Source: Stentor coeruleus (Eukaryota; Ciliophora; Heterotrichea; Heterotrichida; Stentoridae). Taken from it: 37,924 nt of DNA. Position numbers and translations under genes: made by a program. This document shows positions 9,446-19,636 of the stretch, one piece after another. The DNA lies in assembly GCA_001970955.1 (NCBI GenBank), contig MPUH01000730.1, positions 1-37,924 on the forward strand, in the 5' to 3' direction. The number at the start of each line of letters is the position of its first letter. The first letter of the stretch is position 1. The notes under the pieces were generated by a model. That model saw only the letters and a list, made by a program, of their open reading frames with translations, had not been told where the DNA came from and did not search any database.

Positions 9446-11407
9446 ATGTTTTCGTGTTCCCTCAATAGTTCCATTTCTCATAAAGAACTTGAAGAGCGAG
9501 AAGATAAAAGGCTTAGAACTAAAGAAAAATCTCATAACTCAGATGGAAATCAAGACCTATCCTCAGAAATCAAGGCACTCCCAATCAAAGAGCAGATAAT
9601 GAATCTAAGAAAAAAGGCCTTAAGTACAATCCTAGATCTTAAGCACAGCCTTTATTTGAAAAGTCAAGATTGCAAAGAGCTTTGCAAAAAAGTTCGTGGC
9701 CAATCTCTTCAAGCTTCAAACTCAAAGTTCTCTAATGCAGAAGAGCAGTTAAAAAAAGACCTATTTCTACAACAGTCTGAGAAAAAGCAGCAGTTAGCCC
9801 AAGAATATGAGCTCAAAACATTAAAATCTATAAGAGCAACTGAAGAAAATCTTGGAAAATATTGGAAAACAAAAATTAACGATCTTATTGAAGCTTTAAA
9901 AATGAGAGAAGTTGAGTCTAATCAAGGAGAAATAGAAGAATTCGAAGAATTAAAGCAACACTATGAAGAAACTAAAAAAAGAACATTGATAGACTTTGAA
10001 AATTCTATATATATTGAATTTAATGATAAGTATAGAGATTTGTTTATTAAAAGTTTAGAGCAAGCAAAAAAATCACAGAGAGAAAAGTCGAAAGAAAATT
10101 TGGCAGATTTGATAAATAAGATAGAAGCACAACAATACGAAAATTTGAAAAAAGAAAAAGTAAAGTTTATTGAAGAAAATGAAGAGTTTTTAACTCGCAA
10201 GATTCTTGAAAATATGGAGAGTAGGGATGAAGAATTAGAAATGTTTGAAATGAGACTAAAAAATCAAGCAGACATAGAAAAAAATGAGACTGTTGAAGAA
10301 GTAAAAGAGCAAGTAAACAAAGCTGTTAAAGTTAAAATACAAGAACTAAAAGAAGAAATTCGTGATGAAGCCATTGAATCCTTCCGTAAAGAGTATGACT
10401 CATGGAAAGCAGAAGTTTGTTCAGAAGCTCAATACATTACAAAAATTCAAGAAATCGAATCAATAAAAGAAAGTCTTAAAGCCAAAATTATTCAAAGCAT
10501 GAAAGAAAGAGCTTCAACAGAAATGCTCTTAAGCAAAAACAAACTATTTGATGAGCTTAATGAAGAGTTTTGCAATTTATATGAAGATTTTAAAAAACAC
10601 ATAGATGAAAAGACTATCAAAAAATTCAAAGAAATGGAAAAAAATTTCCAGGATAATTTTTTCCTACAAATAAAAGCTTTATCTGATAAAGCCTTAAGGC
10701 CAATAGAAGCCAAAATTAAAATGAATTATCACAAAAAACTTGAAAATCTCCAACAAGAACTATGCAATGAATTAGAAAAACGCTTTATTGTTCAATATAA
10801 GGTATTTTTCATATAGAATTTAAAGCGTACTGTAGAACTTGAGAAAGTTGCCTTGGGTCAGTTTAGAGCAAATTGCAACGTTTTTAGTAGAAATGTAGAT
10901 AAGAAAGTCAAAATGCAAACAGTGCAAAGCCATAGGGAATTTGAAAAGCTTAAAAAAAGGATTTCAGACCCTAATTCTTTTAGGAGTTCAAAGAATTCTT
11001 TTTATGAAGAATCTCCAAAAGTAATAAAAGTTGAATATCAGCCAAGAGTATCTGTTTTAAGGCCTGAATTAGATGATTCAAGCCCTAAAACTATAAAAGC
11101 TCCTATAAAAAGTGATGTTAAGCCAGCTCAAGTAAGCCAAAGCTGTAAAAAGTTTAGAATAATATCACCATCACTATCAGAAGAAGCATATTATAAACTT
11201 TTAGCAATTAATTCAAAAGGTGTTGAAAAAGTAAAGGAAAAGGAAAAAGAAAAGGAAAAAGAAAAGGAAAAAGAAAAAGAAAAAGAGAAGGAAAAGCCTA
11301 GAAGATTTGTTGCTAGATCAATGAGTGCAACGTTGAAGCCTCAGAAATTGAGTTATCAAGAACTTCTGGCTAAGCATCATGGATTTATAGCTCCTCGTAA
11401 AAAATGA
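9446..11407 (+). CDS. long coiled-coil protein with KE-repeat, two exons (648 aa)
   Basis: The gene is joined 9446-10801 and 10817-11407. The first frame ends at TAG (10814-10816), which is the 3' end of a 15-nt GT...AG string. Removing it reads QYK|NLKRTVELEKVA straight into the downstream frame, so the two are one gene. Residues ~50-460 are almost continuous Lys/Glu/Leu-rich coiled coil. The C-terminal ~190 residues are basic and disordered, with many Ser-Pro/Ser-Lys sites, a run of about 21 alternating Lys/Glu residues (11234-11296) and ARSMSATLK, an RxxSA motif. This suggests a cytoskeletal or basal-body structural protein; no named family was recognised. It is the only gene here ending in TGA. 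Its promoter region lies partly in the right repeat of the inserted element. Confidence 0.85.
10802..10816 (+). other. 15-nt spliceosomal intron
   Basis: The sequence is gtatttttcatatag, with A at position 10. It removes an in-frame TAG and keeps phase (phase 0, after AAG). Confidence 0.9.
11234..11296 (+). repeat. (AAR GAR)n coding microsatellite
   Basis: 21 codons alternate AAG/AAA with GAA/GAG and encode (KE)n. This is a purine-only strand in the C-terminal half of the coiled-coil gene and a likely length polymorphism. Confidence 0.9.
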
Positions 11408-11599
11408 TTAGTATTAAATACTTTGATTATAATTACACACTTGAATAAACATGAATTTTTTTTAGTTGAAAATTAGAAACTAGTGCTAAAATAATGGGCG
11501 ATTTTTTGGAAAATATCTCATCCATAATAATCCCTCAATAGTGCTTCAACACTATAATTTCCAAAAGATCAATACTATATCTGGTTAATTATTAAACTA

Positions 11600-12898
11600 T
11601 TAAGAATTTGAAGGAATCAAAATCGGGGTTTTTATAGTATTTTCTACTATAAAATATACATAGCAGTCATTAAAAGGCATCTGGTGTCTATCTCCTCCAA
11701 ACACAATCATAAAATTTCCACTTCTCACAGCGCTATGACCATCTCTCGGATGTGGAGATCTAGCTTTAATCCTCCCTGAAGTCTGACATGCCGGTCCATC
11801 ATACAAAGTTTTCCTCTTCCTAATATTCCCAGCCATATCAGGAGAGCTATTATCCGTATTCTTCCTAGCAATTCCTCTTTCAGGACTGATTTCAGTTGAG
11901 TACTTCTTAGTCAACGGACTTTTAGGTGGGTTCATATTTTTACTTGGCGATACCGCAGCTCTGGATTTCTTAAACTCTTCAAGTTGCTCGTTAGAAACAG
12001 GGTCTTTAATCTGATGCTCATATTGAAACATAACCCAAGTTGATGTAAAAAAGTTATATGAATACATATCATTAGTCTCTTTTGTGATATCTTTCATACC
12101 TCCAAATAAAATCATATGCTCATTATAAACTATAGCACTATGTCCTGAACGACCTGAAGGTATATCCCCATTGCCTTTGAGTTTTTCCCAGGCATAAGTC
12201 CTTAAATCCAAACGCCATAATTCGTTCAGTTTCTCACCATCCTCATTAGTCCCACCAAATATATACATATGGTCTTGGAAAACTATAGCAGAGTGGTTTG
12301 ACCTTGGTTCAGGTCCTTTAGTAGTTTGAGCAAGTTTCCATTTTTCAGTGTTTAAGTTTAGGGAATAAACACAATTTGTTCTTTCCCCTATAGTAAATCC
12401 TCCAAAGACTATCATCCAAGCTGCAGTTCCATCTTCGTATAAGCAAGCTGAATGAGAATCTAAAGCAGGGGGAATTTGAGGGTTATCTGGATTGATTTCA
12501 CTATATCGTAGGGTTCTAAGGTTGTATTTTAATGTCCTATTAAATTCATGTTGGCCGTTTGTTCCACCGAAAAGATACATAAAATCACCTTTTAGTATTG
12601 CTGTATGACGGCATAGGGCACAGGTATCAGGAGTTTTAACTTCTTCCCATTCGCCTTGGTCAAATTGCGATATTTCTATCATCCACATACCATTTTGCGG
12701 CCCTTCTTTCAGATCTTGACCACCGTATATGACCATTTTATCCTCCCACATTACTGCAGAATGGTAGCTTCGACGACTTGGATGGTGTCCTGCAGTTCGA
12801 ATTTCTTCCCATAAACGCATTGAGTTGTCTGAAGGCACTTTTGTCTCAACCCGGAGACCTAGAAAAATTTTTTGGTTTTCAGACTGTGGACCTTCCAT
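11600..12898 (-). CDS. kelch-repeat beta-propeller protein (432 aa)
   Basis: This is an intact single-exon frame. At least six kelch motifs can be read, each with a small-residue/HSA stretch followed by a hydrophobic strand and GG: RRSYHSAVMWEDKMVIYGG, CRHTAILKGDFMYLFGG, DSHSACLYEDG...MIVFGG, RSNHSAIVFQDHMYIFGG, GRSGHSAIVYNEHMILFGG and, after an inserted Ser/Pro/Lys-rich loop (residues ~305-370), RDGHSAVRSGNFMIVFGG. The propeller probably closes with the last strand before the C-terminus. There is no BTB or F-box domain, so it is a kelch-only scaffold, similar to proteins that bind actin, GTPases or phosphatases; the partner cannot be told. The disordered insertion between blades 5 and 6 is unusual. 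It converges on the coiled-coil gene, with 192 bp between the stops. Confidence 0.93.
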   Translation of the reverse strand: MEGPQSENQKIFLGLRVETKVPSDNSMRLWEEIRTAGHHPSRRSYHSAVMWEDKMVIYGGQDLKEGPQNGMWMIEISQFDQGEWEEVKTPDTCALCRHTAILKGDFMYLFGGTNGQHEFNRTLKYNLRTLRYSEINPDNPQIPPALDSHSACLYEDGTAAWMIVFGGFTIGERTNCVYSLNLNTEKWKLAQTTKGPEPRSNHSAIVFQDHMYIFGGTNEDGEKLNELWRLDLRTYAWEKLKGNGDIPSGRSGHSAIVYNEHMILFGGMKDITKETNDMYSYNFFTSTWVMFQYEHQIKDPVSNEQLEEFKKSRAAVSPSKNMNPPKSPLTKKYSTEISPERGIARKNTDNSSPDMAGNIRKRKTLYDGPACQTSGRIKARSPHPRDGHSAVRSGNFMIVFGGDRHQMPFNDCYVYFIVENTIKTPILIPSNS

Positions 12899-13179
12899 TT
12901 ATGCTAAATGCCTTAATGATTTTTAAGCTATTTTGGAAGACAAATGATTTGAGGGTGTAAATTTTAAACTATAGTTTAAAAGAGTTTTGAAGATAGTATT
13001 AGAAAAATAAAGATTTATTAGTTTTTATAATTAGACTAAGAATTCTGAATTTTAAAGGAAGGGAAATGATATTTTATAACTGTTTTGGTGAAATATAATA
13101 TCTAAGAACTTTCAGCATGGTTTTATGCAAAATAGGCTAGACTAGAGTGGTAAATTGGCAGTTTAGATAATGTTTATGT

Positions 13180-14193
13180 CTAATTAGTAAAAAGGTCAAA
13201 ATCTATAAGAGGAAGTGTATCATCAATACTAGCAAATATCTTCCTATGAAATGCAAACGATGCTGATTTTCCAGGTAGCTTCAGTCCTTCTCTTTCAGCT
13301 TTAAGAAAATTTAAACTCAAATCTAATATGTCCAATTTGCTTACATCTTCCTTACGCATTGTAGATTCATCTTTCAAGCATTCTTTATCGTTTTCAGTCA
13401 ACTTAAGCTTTTGTCTCTGAAGTAACTTGAAGTATTTCTCCATATAAACTTTAGCTAAATTCAGCTTCTCAGTAATCTCTGCTTTAATCAACAATTTTAT
13501 ATGCAACTCAAGTTTTTTCAAAGCAAGTTTATTATCTTCTTTGTCATCAACAATGCATTCAGCTTTTGAGTATGATATAAGGATATCTTTATACGCTTTT
13601 ATTGAATTTACATAGTTTTTATAGGTTTTTATACAATTATCCTTAGCTTTGGCAAGTCGTTTTATTTCAGTAAAGTATTTAACTAGGACTAAATCAAGAT
13701 CTTTTGTTTCATTTTCTAAAGATTTTATTCTTTCAAGTTTTTTGATGTTACTTATGACTCTTGCTCTGTTTCTTTTATATAAAGTCTTGTATAAAGTTAA
13801 TTGTGCTGAAAGTTCTCTGTATTTTTTTCTTTGAGCTTTGACGATTTTAATCTCACTATTGACTAGAAGTCTATCTTCCTTAAAGTTGTGAAATGATGAT
13901 GGGAGTTTTAAATAATTGTCAAAATGCTTTTTGGTGTATAAAAGATATTTTAAAAGGTCAGTTGTGTGATTTGGATAACAGGTGAAAGGCTTTTCCTTGT
14001 AATATTGATTTAATAAATTGTAGCGCTTGCTGAAGAGGCCACGCTCATCACGGTAATCTTGATGAAAAAGATAATAATTTCTTTCAATTTTCAAAGAATC
14101 TATCTGGTAAATGAGATTGCTTTTCTTCTTCATATGTGCTTTCAAAAGTAATACTAAAGCGATAACTTCAGGATCTTCTAATTCTATGTTCAT
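13180..14193 (-). CDS. hypothetical coiled-coil protein (337 aa)
   Basis: This is an intact single-exon frame from ATG (AAATATGAAC context on the minus strand) to TAG. The protein is Lys/Leu/Glu-rich and predicted mostly helical, with heptad-like leucines at about residues 105-290 (for example IKKLERIKSLENETKDLDLV and KKLELHIKLLIKAEITEKLN). The C-terminal ~40 residues (KLPGKSASFAFHRKIFASIDD) are less helical. There is no membrane segment and no domain I can name. It is tandem with the kelch gene on the minus strand, 280 bp upstream of its start. It is likely a structural or cytoskeletal component, inferred from composition. Confidence 0.75.
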   Translation of the reverse strand: MNIELEDPEVIALVLLLKAHMKKKSNLIYQIDSLKIERNYYLFHQDYRDERGLFSKRYNLLNQYYKEKPFTCYPNHTTDLLKYLLYTKKHFDNYLKLPSSFHNFKEDRLLVNSEIKIVKAQRKKYRELSAQLTLYKTLYKRNRARVISNIKKLERIKSLENETKDLDLVLVKYFTEIKRLAKAKDNCIKTYKNYVNSIKAYKDILISYSKAECIVDDKEDNKLALKKLELHIKLLIKAEITEKLNLAKVYMEKYFKLLQRQKLKLTENDKECLKDESTMRKEDVSKLDILDLSLNFLKAEREGLKLPGKSASFAFHRKIFASIDDTLPLIDFDLFTN

Positions 14194-15867
14194 ATTTACA
14201 CAAATTACTTAAATTATTCACAGTCCACAATTAAGACTAATTTAAATATAATAATTACATTTAGTCATTTTGGATAAATTAAGCTAATGAATTATTTATG
14301 TAATTTAATCATAACTTATAAAGCATTTTCAAAATTTTCTTACCCTACTGAAAACTATTGCAGAGTTAAATATTGAAATTTAGGTGCTAGTTTTATTAGG
14401 GAGTCAGGCGTGGCTTAAGCTAAACTTACAATTTTTGACTTGAATAATCGAAATTTAACCCTGAGTCTTTAGAAATTTTAAAACTTTTGAATTTTGTTTA
14501 AAGTATCCTCAGCAATTTTGAATTTACTTTCTTGGTTTCTCTGATGAGTTGCGTTTGATTTTTCCTTGCTTTTATGGGTTTAAGAAGAAAAGTTTAGTTT
14601 TTTGTATTCATTATGAATTTTAGATTTAGGTCCTTTGAAAAGCCAAATTTTTTTTGACTTTTGTCTTTGGAGAGAATTTGATGATACTAATAAGTAATAT
14701 ATATATTATAGCAGAAAGTTTATAGGTAAATACGTTTTTAATAATAGTGTATAATATATTAGTAAGCTTGCAAGTAAGATTTAATAAATTTAAACTTTTT
14801 TAAGCTTGCATTATTTCAGTGTATTGATAAACTATAAGAAAATGCTATATTTAGTAAAAAATAGTACGCCAATATATTGAAATTGGTTGATGGAAATATT
14901 ATATAAAAATGATTAACTCGAAATTTTATAACTGAAGGGCAATAATTCATAGTGAAATATACGATAATTTTATTTTAATACTATGAAAAATCATGGTAAT
15001 TTCGAAAAATTTGATTTCAAGTGTTGAGACTTATCTTATAGCATAGCCTATTTATAATATCTATTTATATATGAATCATATATATATTTAAAAGATAATG
15101 TCTCAGTCACCCTTTTAGAATTTCCTGTTGTCCTATTCATTAGAATAATGATGTAAGAGTTAGAACTCGGTAATATTTTCTTCGTTCTATAAAAAATGAG
15201 TAAAAGGAAAACTTTTAATGCAAGGTTATTATTTCAAACATCCATTTTTCCCATTATTTATCTTATGGCTTTTATATCTGGAAATGCCAAATGTTTATCT
15301 ACTCAAATGCTTTACTTGTAATTGATGTGCACCCTGGCTTTTAATATTTAGAATTTCAAAACACACCTGAAAGCTGGTTTTGAATTTTCCGGCATATTCT
15401 TATGTCATACAAATATCTTAAATAATTTCATAAATCGTATAAGCCTGTATATAAAATTACAATATTAAAGTTAGTGATATTTTCTAAATAAAACCATTTT
15501 GTATTATTTGCATACACAAATTAATCCTCTCTCAATAGCAAAATCATCCAAAAACAAAAAAACACATTAACTTTAATCATGTGAAAGCAATCCTAGTCTT
15601 ATATAAAAGCTATTAATTTTCTAAACAAAATTCATCCTATTAAATGATATTTCTCTAACTCTATAAAATCTCTAAATCTCAACATTCCACACTACCTTAA
15701 TATCCTCTTTTGCTAAACCTAAAATCATCATTATTTCTTACTTTAAAACCATTTCTGCCCAAAACCTTATCTATTATCTATTAAAATATCCTCCCTATTA
15801 CAAAGCCAACCTATATCTTCCTCTTCTAAAATGGCCTTTTAAATTAATCCATATAATAATTCTCATC
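14194..15867. other. divergent intergenic region
   Basis: About 1.67 kb separates the minus-strand coiled-coil gene from the plus-strand PP2A A gene, so it should hold both promoters. The right end (15480-15860) is strikingly C-rich and G-poor on the plus strand; the left end is the mirror image. A coding-like minus-strand stretch with stops lies at 14396-14690. No tRNA or repeat was recognised. Confidence 0.5.
14396..14690 (-). pseudogene. coding-like minus-strand stretch with in-frame TAA
   Basis: One minus-strand frame reads as plausible basic protein (FGFSKDLNLKFIMNTKN, then TFLLKPIKARKNQTQLIRET...) but has TAA at 14594-14596 and further TAA/TAG codons later. The codons (AGG, ACG, CTC, ACC) are richer than surrounding DNA. 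It may be a relic gene, or only the C-containing upstream flank of the 14193 gene. Confidence 0.2.
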
Positions 15868-17605
15868 ATGGGTAGTGCCTATTTAGATATAAGCGCTCTA
15901 GACTTGCTCAAAGAAGAAATGCTAAGTGATGAGACATACGTGAAAGTGAACAGCATCCATCGCCTTAAAACTATCGCGACAGTCTTAGGCCCTGAAGCTG
16001 TCAAGCAGCAACTAATGCCTTATCTATCAAGTAATCCTAAACATAGGCTTAATGCACGAGGAAGAAGAGGTCCTTTTTGCCTTAGCAGAGTCCTTACGAG
16101 AACTGTACCCATTTGTTCAGTCCTCTCCTGCCATACTTTTAAGCTTATCAGAAGTATTAGCGGGTCTTGACGAAACAGTGGTTAGAGACCAGTCAGTGCA
16201 AACCCTAAATGATATCTCTAAATCTTTATCAGATGCTGACCTAACCAACTTATTTATTCCTATAGTCATGAAACTGGCTGGAGCTGAGAACTTTTCATCG
16301 CGAGTCTCAGCTTGTGGGCTTTTCGCTGCAGCATACCCTCGCGCAGGGGCTATGAAAGAGAAACTCAGGAACAAATTCTTAGAACTCAGCCATGAAGAAA
16401 CGCCTATGGTGCGTAGGGCTGCTGTTGTTGAAATGAGAAAATTCGCCAGGGTCTTAGAAAAAGCTTTTTTAGTATCAGACATCATCCCTGATTTGAGGAA
16501 CTTAGCACAAGATGAGCAAGACCAAGTTAGAACTTTATGCATTGATAGTTTAATTGAAGTTGCTAAGCTTTTAAGCAAGGAAGAAAACAAGTTGCATACA
16601 CTTCCTTTGATTTTGGTTATTGGTGATGATAAATCTTGGAAAGTTCGTTACCATTTTGCTCAGAAGTTCCCTTCAGCAGCTGAAGCTCTTGGCAAAGATA
16701 TTACAGAAAGCTCGCTTATACAAACTTTTGTCCAGTTGTTAAGAGATAATGAAGCTGATGTTAAAACAATGGCCCTTGACTCTTTGAAGTCAACACTGCA
16801 TTTTATATCAAGAGACAGAGTTCAAACTTTGGTTTTCCCAACAATAGAAGCAATTGTTGCTGATAACTCACTGCCACCAAAAGTAAAGAGAAATTGTGCA
16901 GCGGCTATAGCTGACCTTGGAGCATCATTGGGTAAAGACTTTGCCAGCACTAAACTCATGCCAATAGTCCTATCTTTAGTCAACGATGAAAATTTCGATG
17001 TTAAATTGAGTATGATTCAAGGACTTGGCAAACTAGCTGCTACTGTTGGGAATGATATGATGAGTCCTAACCTTTCTAATGTCCTTATGGCTTTATCTAA
17101 AGACTCTCCACAATGGCGTCTAAGAGAAGCAGTTATAAGATGCTGTGTTGACTTATGCAAAAGCCTTGGTGATGAAATTTTTACTCGAACACTTCAGGAT
17201 ATTTATTTTAACTTTCTAGTTGATCCAATTAGTGAAGTTAGAAACTCTGGGGTTCAGACTTTGAGTGAACTGGTTTCTGTGCTTGGTGATGATTGGGTTA
17301 CGGCTGAACTCCTTCCAAAACTTCAAGATATTTATCATCAAAGGAACTCGGTTATAAGAATGACTGTGCTTCATGCTTTGTCTAAATTGAATCTCACAGT
17401 TGATCAGTTGTCGACTACTGTTTATTTTGCTGCTAAGGATAATGTCCCTAATGTTAGGCTTGTGCTTTGTAAGGTTATGAAAGAAATAGGTAGTCGATAT
17501 GATATTTCATCTTTGAAAAAGTAAGAGATATTTAGTATTTTGCAAGAACTGTCAAAAGATGCGGACAAAGATGTAAGGTACTATGCACATGCTGCTTTAA
17601 GATAA
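15868..17605 (+). CDS. PPP2R1: protein phosphatase 2A scaffold subunit A (PR65), three exons
   Basis: The gene is joined 15868-16030, 16047-17520 and 17536-17605, encoding 568 aa against about 589 in animals. It is built wholly of HEAT repeats. Strong family signatures are EEEEVLFALAESL, SRVSACGLFAAAYPRA, ETPMVRRAAVVEMRKFA, DKSWKVRYHFAQKFPS, SPQWRLREAVIRCC, and the last repeat DADKDVRYYAHAALR, which is split off in a 70-nt terminal exon. The protein is the horseshoe scaffold that holds the PP2A catalytic subunit and one regulatory B subunit. Without the 16-nt intron the N-terminal frame dead-ends; with it PYLSSLMHEEEEV reads through. Without the 15-nt intron the protein would end at SLKK and lose its final helix. 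Both splices are supported by homology as well as frame. Confidence 0.97.
16031..16046 (+). other. 16-nt spliceosomal intron
   Basis: The sequence is gtaatcctaaacatag, with A at position 11, the same distance from the 3' end as A10 in the 15-nt introns. Excision shifts frame by one and joins two halves of a conserved HEAT repeat. Confidence 0.95.
17521..17535 (+). other. 15-nt spliceosomal intron
   Basis: The sequence is gtaagagatatttag, with A at position 10. Splicing converts AAG TAA into AAT ATT TTG CAA and adds the conserved last HEAT helix of PR65. Confidence 0.95.
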
Positions 17606-18412
17606 GTAGGCTTACATATTTAAGCTAAGATATTAGGCGGATGAGTTTTAAAGATTGGGGTTGATTTTTTTTGTAATGGAGTGATGAATAAATTAAGCTT
17701 TTGTTGATTGTGTAAATACTTTAGATGAGTTAGGTGTGCAGTTTTGAAATTGTAGATAGTTTAATTGTGGCAAGGTTATTGGAGGAATTTTATGGTTTGA
17801 ATATGGAATGAAAATAAAAGATATATAAAGAGTTTTATAATTTAAGTTGCAATCGTATTCAAGACTTAATTATTAATGATTATATCTCATTTCTAATTTC
17901 AGCATTAATTCAAACTTTCCTCCACTTAAATTCTCGTTTAATTTCTTTACCCTTAGCAACTCCTCGTTCTTCTACCTCTTTAATACCATCACTATCCTAA
18001 CTACTCATCATAGCATAAATCTGCAAATCTCAAGCATTTCTTCAACCTAACCAATTAATCAATTCAATTACTGCTACAACAACTCCTCATCCTTTATGCT
18101 ATTTCTTGCATCTCCAAAGCTTTAAACTCATATTTCCATTAAACAGTCCCCTTCCAACTTTCTAATAAATTTTCTCTCCCTTTAAAATTAAGAATTAGAA
18201 CTCAAGCCAAGTATAAAAACTACTATTCCTCGTTTTTAATCCAATTTTTCACTTTTTCATCTAAACTTCCATCTCTTACCCAATAAAATTGAACCCCGCC
18301 TTTTCAGTAAGAAACAAGCATTTATCTAAGAAACCGCTCATTTTCTATATCCTAAAACCATCCTATATTTCTATATCATTAAACTTGCTTCAAGCTAATA
18401 ACTAATATAATT
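17606..18412. other. intergenic with abrupt strand-composition switch
   Basis: No gene seen. From 17641 to 17820 the plus strand has 47 G and 4 C; from 17941 to 18120 it has 55 C and 9 G. The switch near 17850-17900 probably marks the border between the 3' region of the PP2A A gene and the 5' region of the WD40 gene. Confidence 0.7.
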
Positions 18413-19636
18413 ATGAATATATTGCCTCCATGTCTCTGTAATCGCCCGCAGAGAAGTACTTGGCTGAAAATGCAATGTAGCAACTGTTTGGGAGTTCTAA
18501 AAGACTCACAAAACATCAATTGCTCATCACAATCCAGTTTGCATTTTGCCCCGTCTGATAATTTTTCAAAATCTTTGATCGAGTACTTAAGCAATGGGAG
18601 CAGGTTTATGCACAAGCGATCTTGTACTGACAAAGCTCAGCAGTCTCTATCTAATTTATCAAAACCCCCTGACAATTTTAAGCATCTGCTTAGAAATCCT
18701 TCGGAGCCCTTTTTAATTCACAAACCTAACCAATTAAGTGCCCCAGCATGTATGTACAAGAAAAAAGAATACTTAAAAAGAGAAAATCTATATTTTGGCC
18801 ATACAAATAGTGTAAATTGCATTGCAATACAAGACAATAAACTTTGGACAGCTGGAGCGGACTACAAAGTTTTTTCGTGGTTTCTACCTTTAAACGAAGG
18901 CTCAGTGAGTAAATATGAAGGCAAAGGTCGGATTTTGTCAAGTATTGCTCATAACCGAAGCATTACTGGTATTGTTACATTGAATTCAGAATCCTTGCTC
19001 ACAAGCTCTATGGACAAAACTGTGAAAATCTGGACAATCAACAACGGCCTTACTAAAACCAAAACTTATAAACAAAAAGCTGGGGTCAAATGCTTATCAG
19101 TGCTAAATACGAGCTTTATATCAGCGACAAGTGACAATAAAATTAGTATCTGGGACTTAAACCAAAATACTAATGTTATATCATTTTCCGAGCATATAAA
19201 GCCTGTTATTTCAATAGATACTTTTAAATGTAACACTTTTTTAACAGGTTCTGAAGATAGTTTAATTAAACTTTGGGACTCAAGGGCTTGTCATAGCATA
19301 TCTAGTTTTACCGGCCATTCAGATTTAGTGACCAGTATCAAAATTGTGGATCAGTACAGTTTTCTCTCTGGCAGCAGAGATGGGAGTGTTAAAACTTGGG
19401 ACATTAGAACTTTTGGGGTGTGCAAAACTCTTGAATTAGAACAAGAAGTTACATCGGTTGATTGGTATAAAGATTTGCTTATTGTTGGTGGTGACAAACT
19501 TCAGGTATGGTCTAAAAACATCCTTTTGGCTGAAACTTATGCTGATGCTAAGTGTGTAAAGTATTCTTCTCAGACTGGATCTGTTGTTGTTGGCAGTTTT
19601 GACAATAGTGTAAGTATATATAAAATCATTCTGTAA
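18413..19636 (+). CDS. WD40-repeat protein (407 aa)
   Basis: This is an intact single-exon frame. The N-terminal ~120 residues are polar, with a Cys cluster (PCLCN near the start, CSNC at 22-25) and no clear fold. From about residue 129 a WD40 propeller follows, with blades recognisable as GHTNSVNCIAI...KVFSW, HNRSITGIV...TVKIWTI, KAGVKCLSV...KISIWDL, HIKPVISID...LIKLWDSR and GHSDLVTSI...SVKTWDIR, plus two degenerate C-terminal blades ending SFDNSVSIYKIIL. That gives about seven blades. WD40 proteins are scaffolds; nothing here points to one partner. The paired N-terminal cysteines might bind metal, but this is speculative. The stop directly follows the last propeller strand, so the 3' end is natural. 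Confidence 0.9.
   Translation: MNILPPCLCNRPQRSTWLKMQCSNCLGVLKDSQNINCSSQSSLHFAPSDNFSKSLIEYLSNGSRFMHKRSCTDKAQQSLSNLSKPPDNFKHLLRNPSEPFLIHKPNQLSAPACMYKKKEYLKRENLYFGHTNSVNCIAIQDNKLWTAGADYKVFSWFLPLNEGSVSKYEGKGRILSSIAHNRSITGIVTLNSESLLTSSMDKTVKIWTINNGLTKTKTYKQKAGVKCLSVLNTSFISATSDNKISIWDLNQNTNVISFSEHIKPVISIDTFKCNTFLTGSEDSLIKLWDSRACHSISSFTGHSDLVTSIKIVDQYSFLSGSRDGSVKTWDIRTFGVCKTLELEQEVTSVDWYKDLLIVGGDKLQVWSKNILLAETYADAKCVKYSSQTGSVVVGSFDNSVSIYKIIL

Noticed and set aside
11405..11407. TGA as tryptophan (Blepharisma-type code)
   Set aside because: No in-frame TGA occurs in the long conserved genes, where Trp is TGG, and one gene here ends naturally at TGA.
16117..16590. 157-codon minus-strand frame
   Set aside because: It is antisense to conserved PP2A A HEAT repeats.
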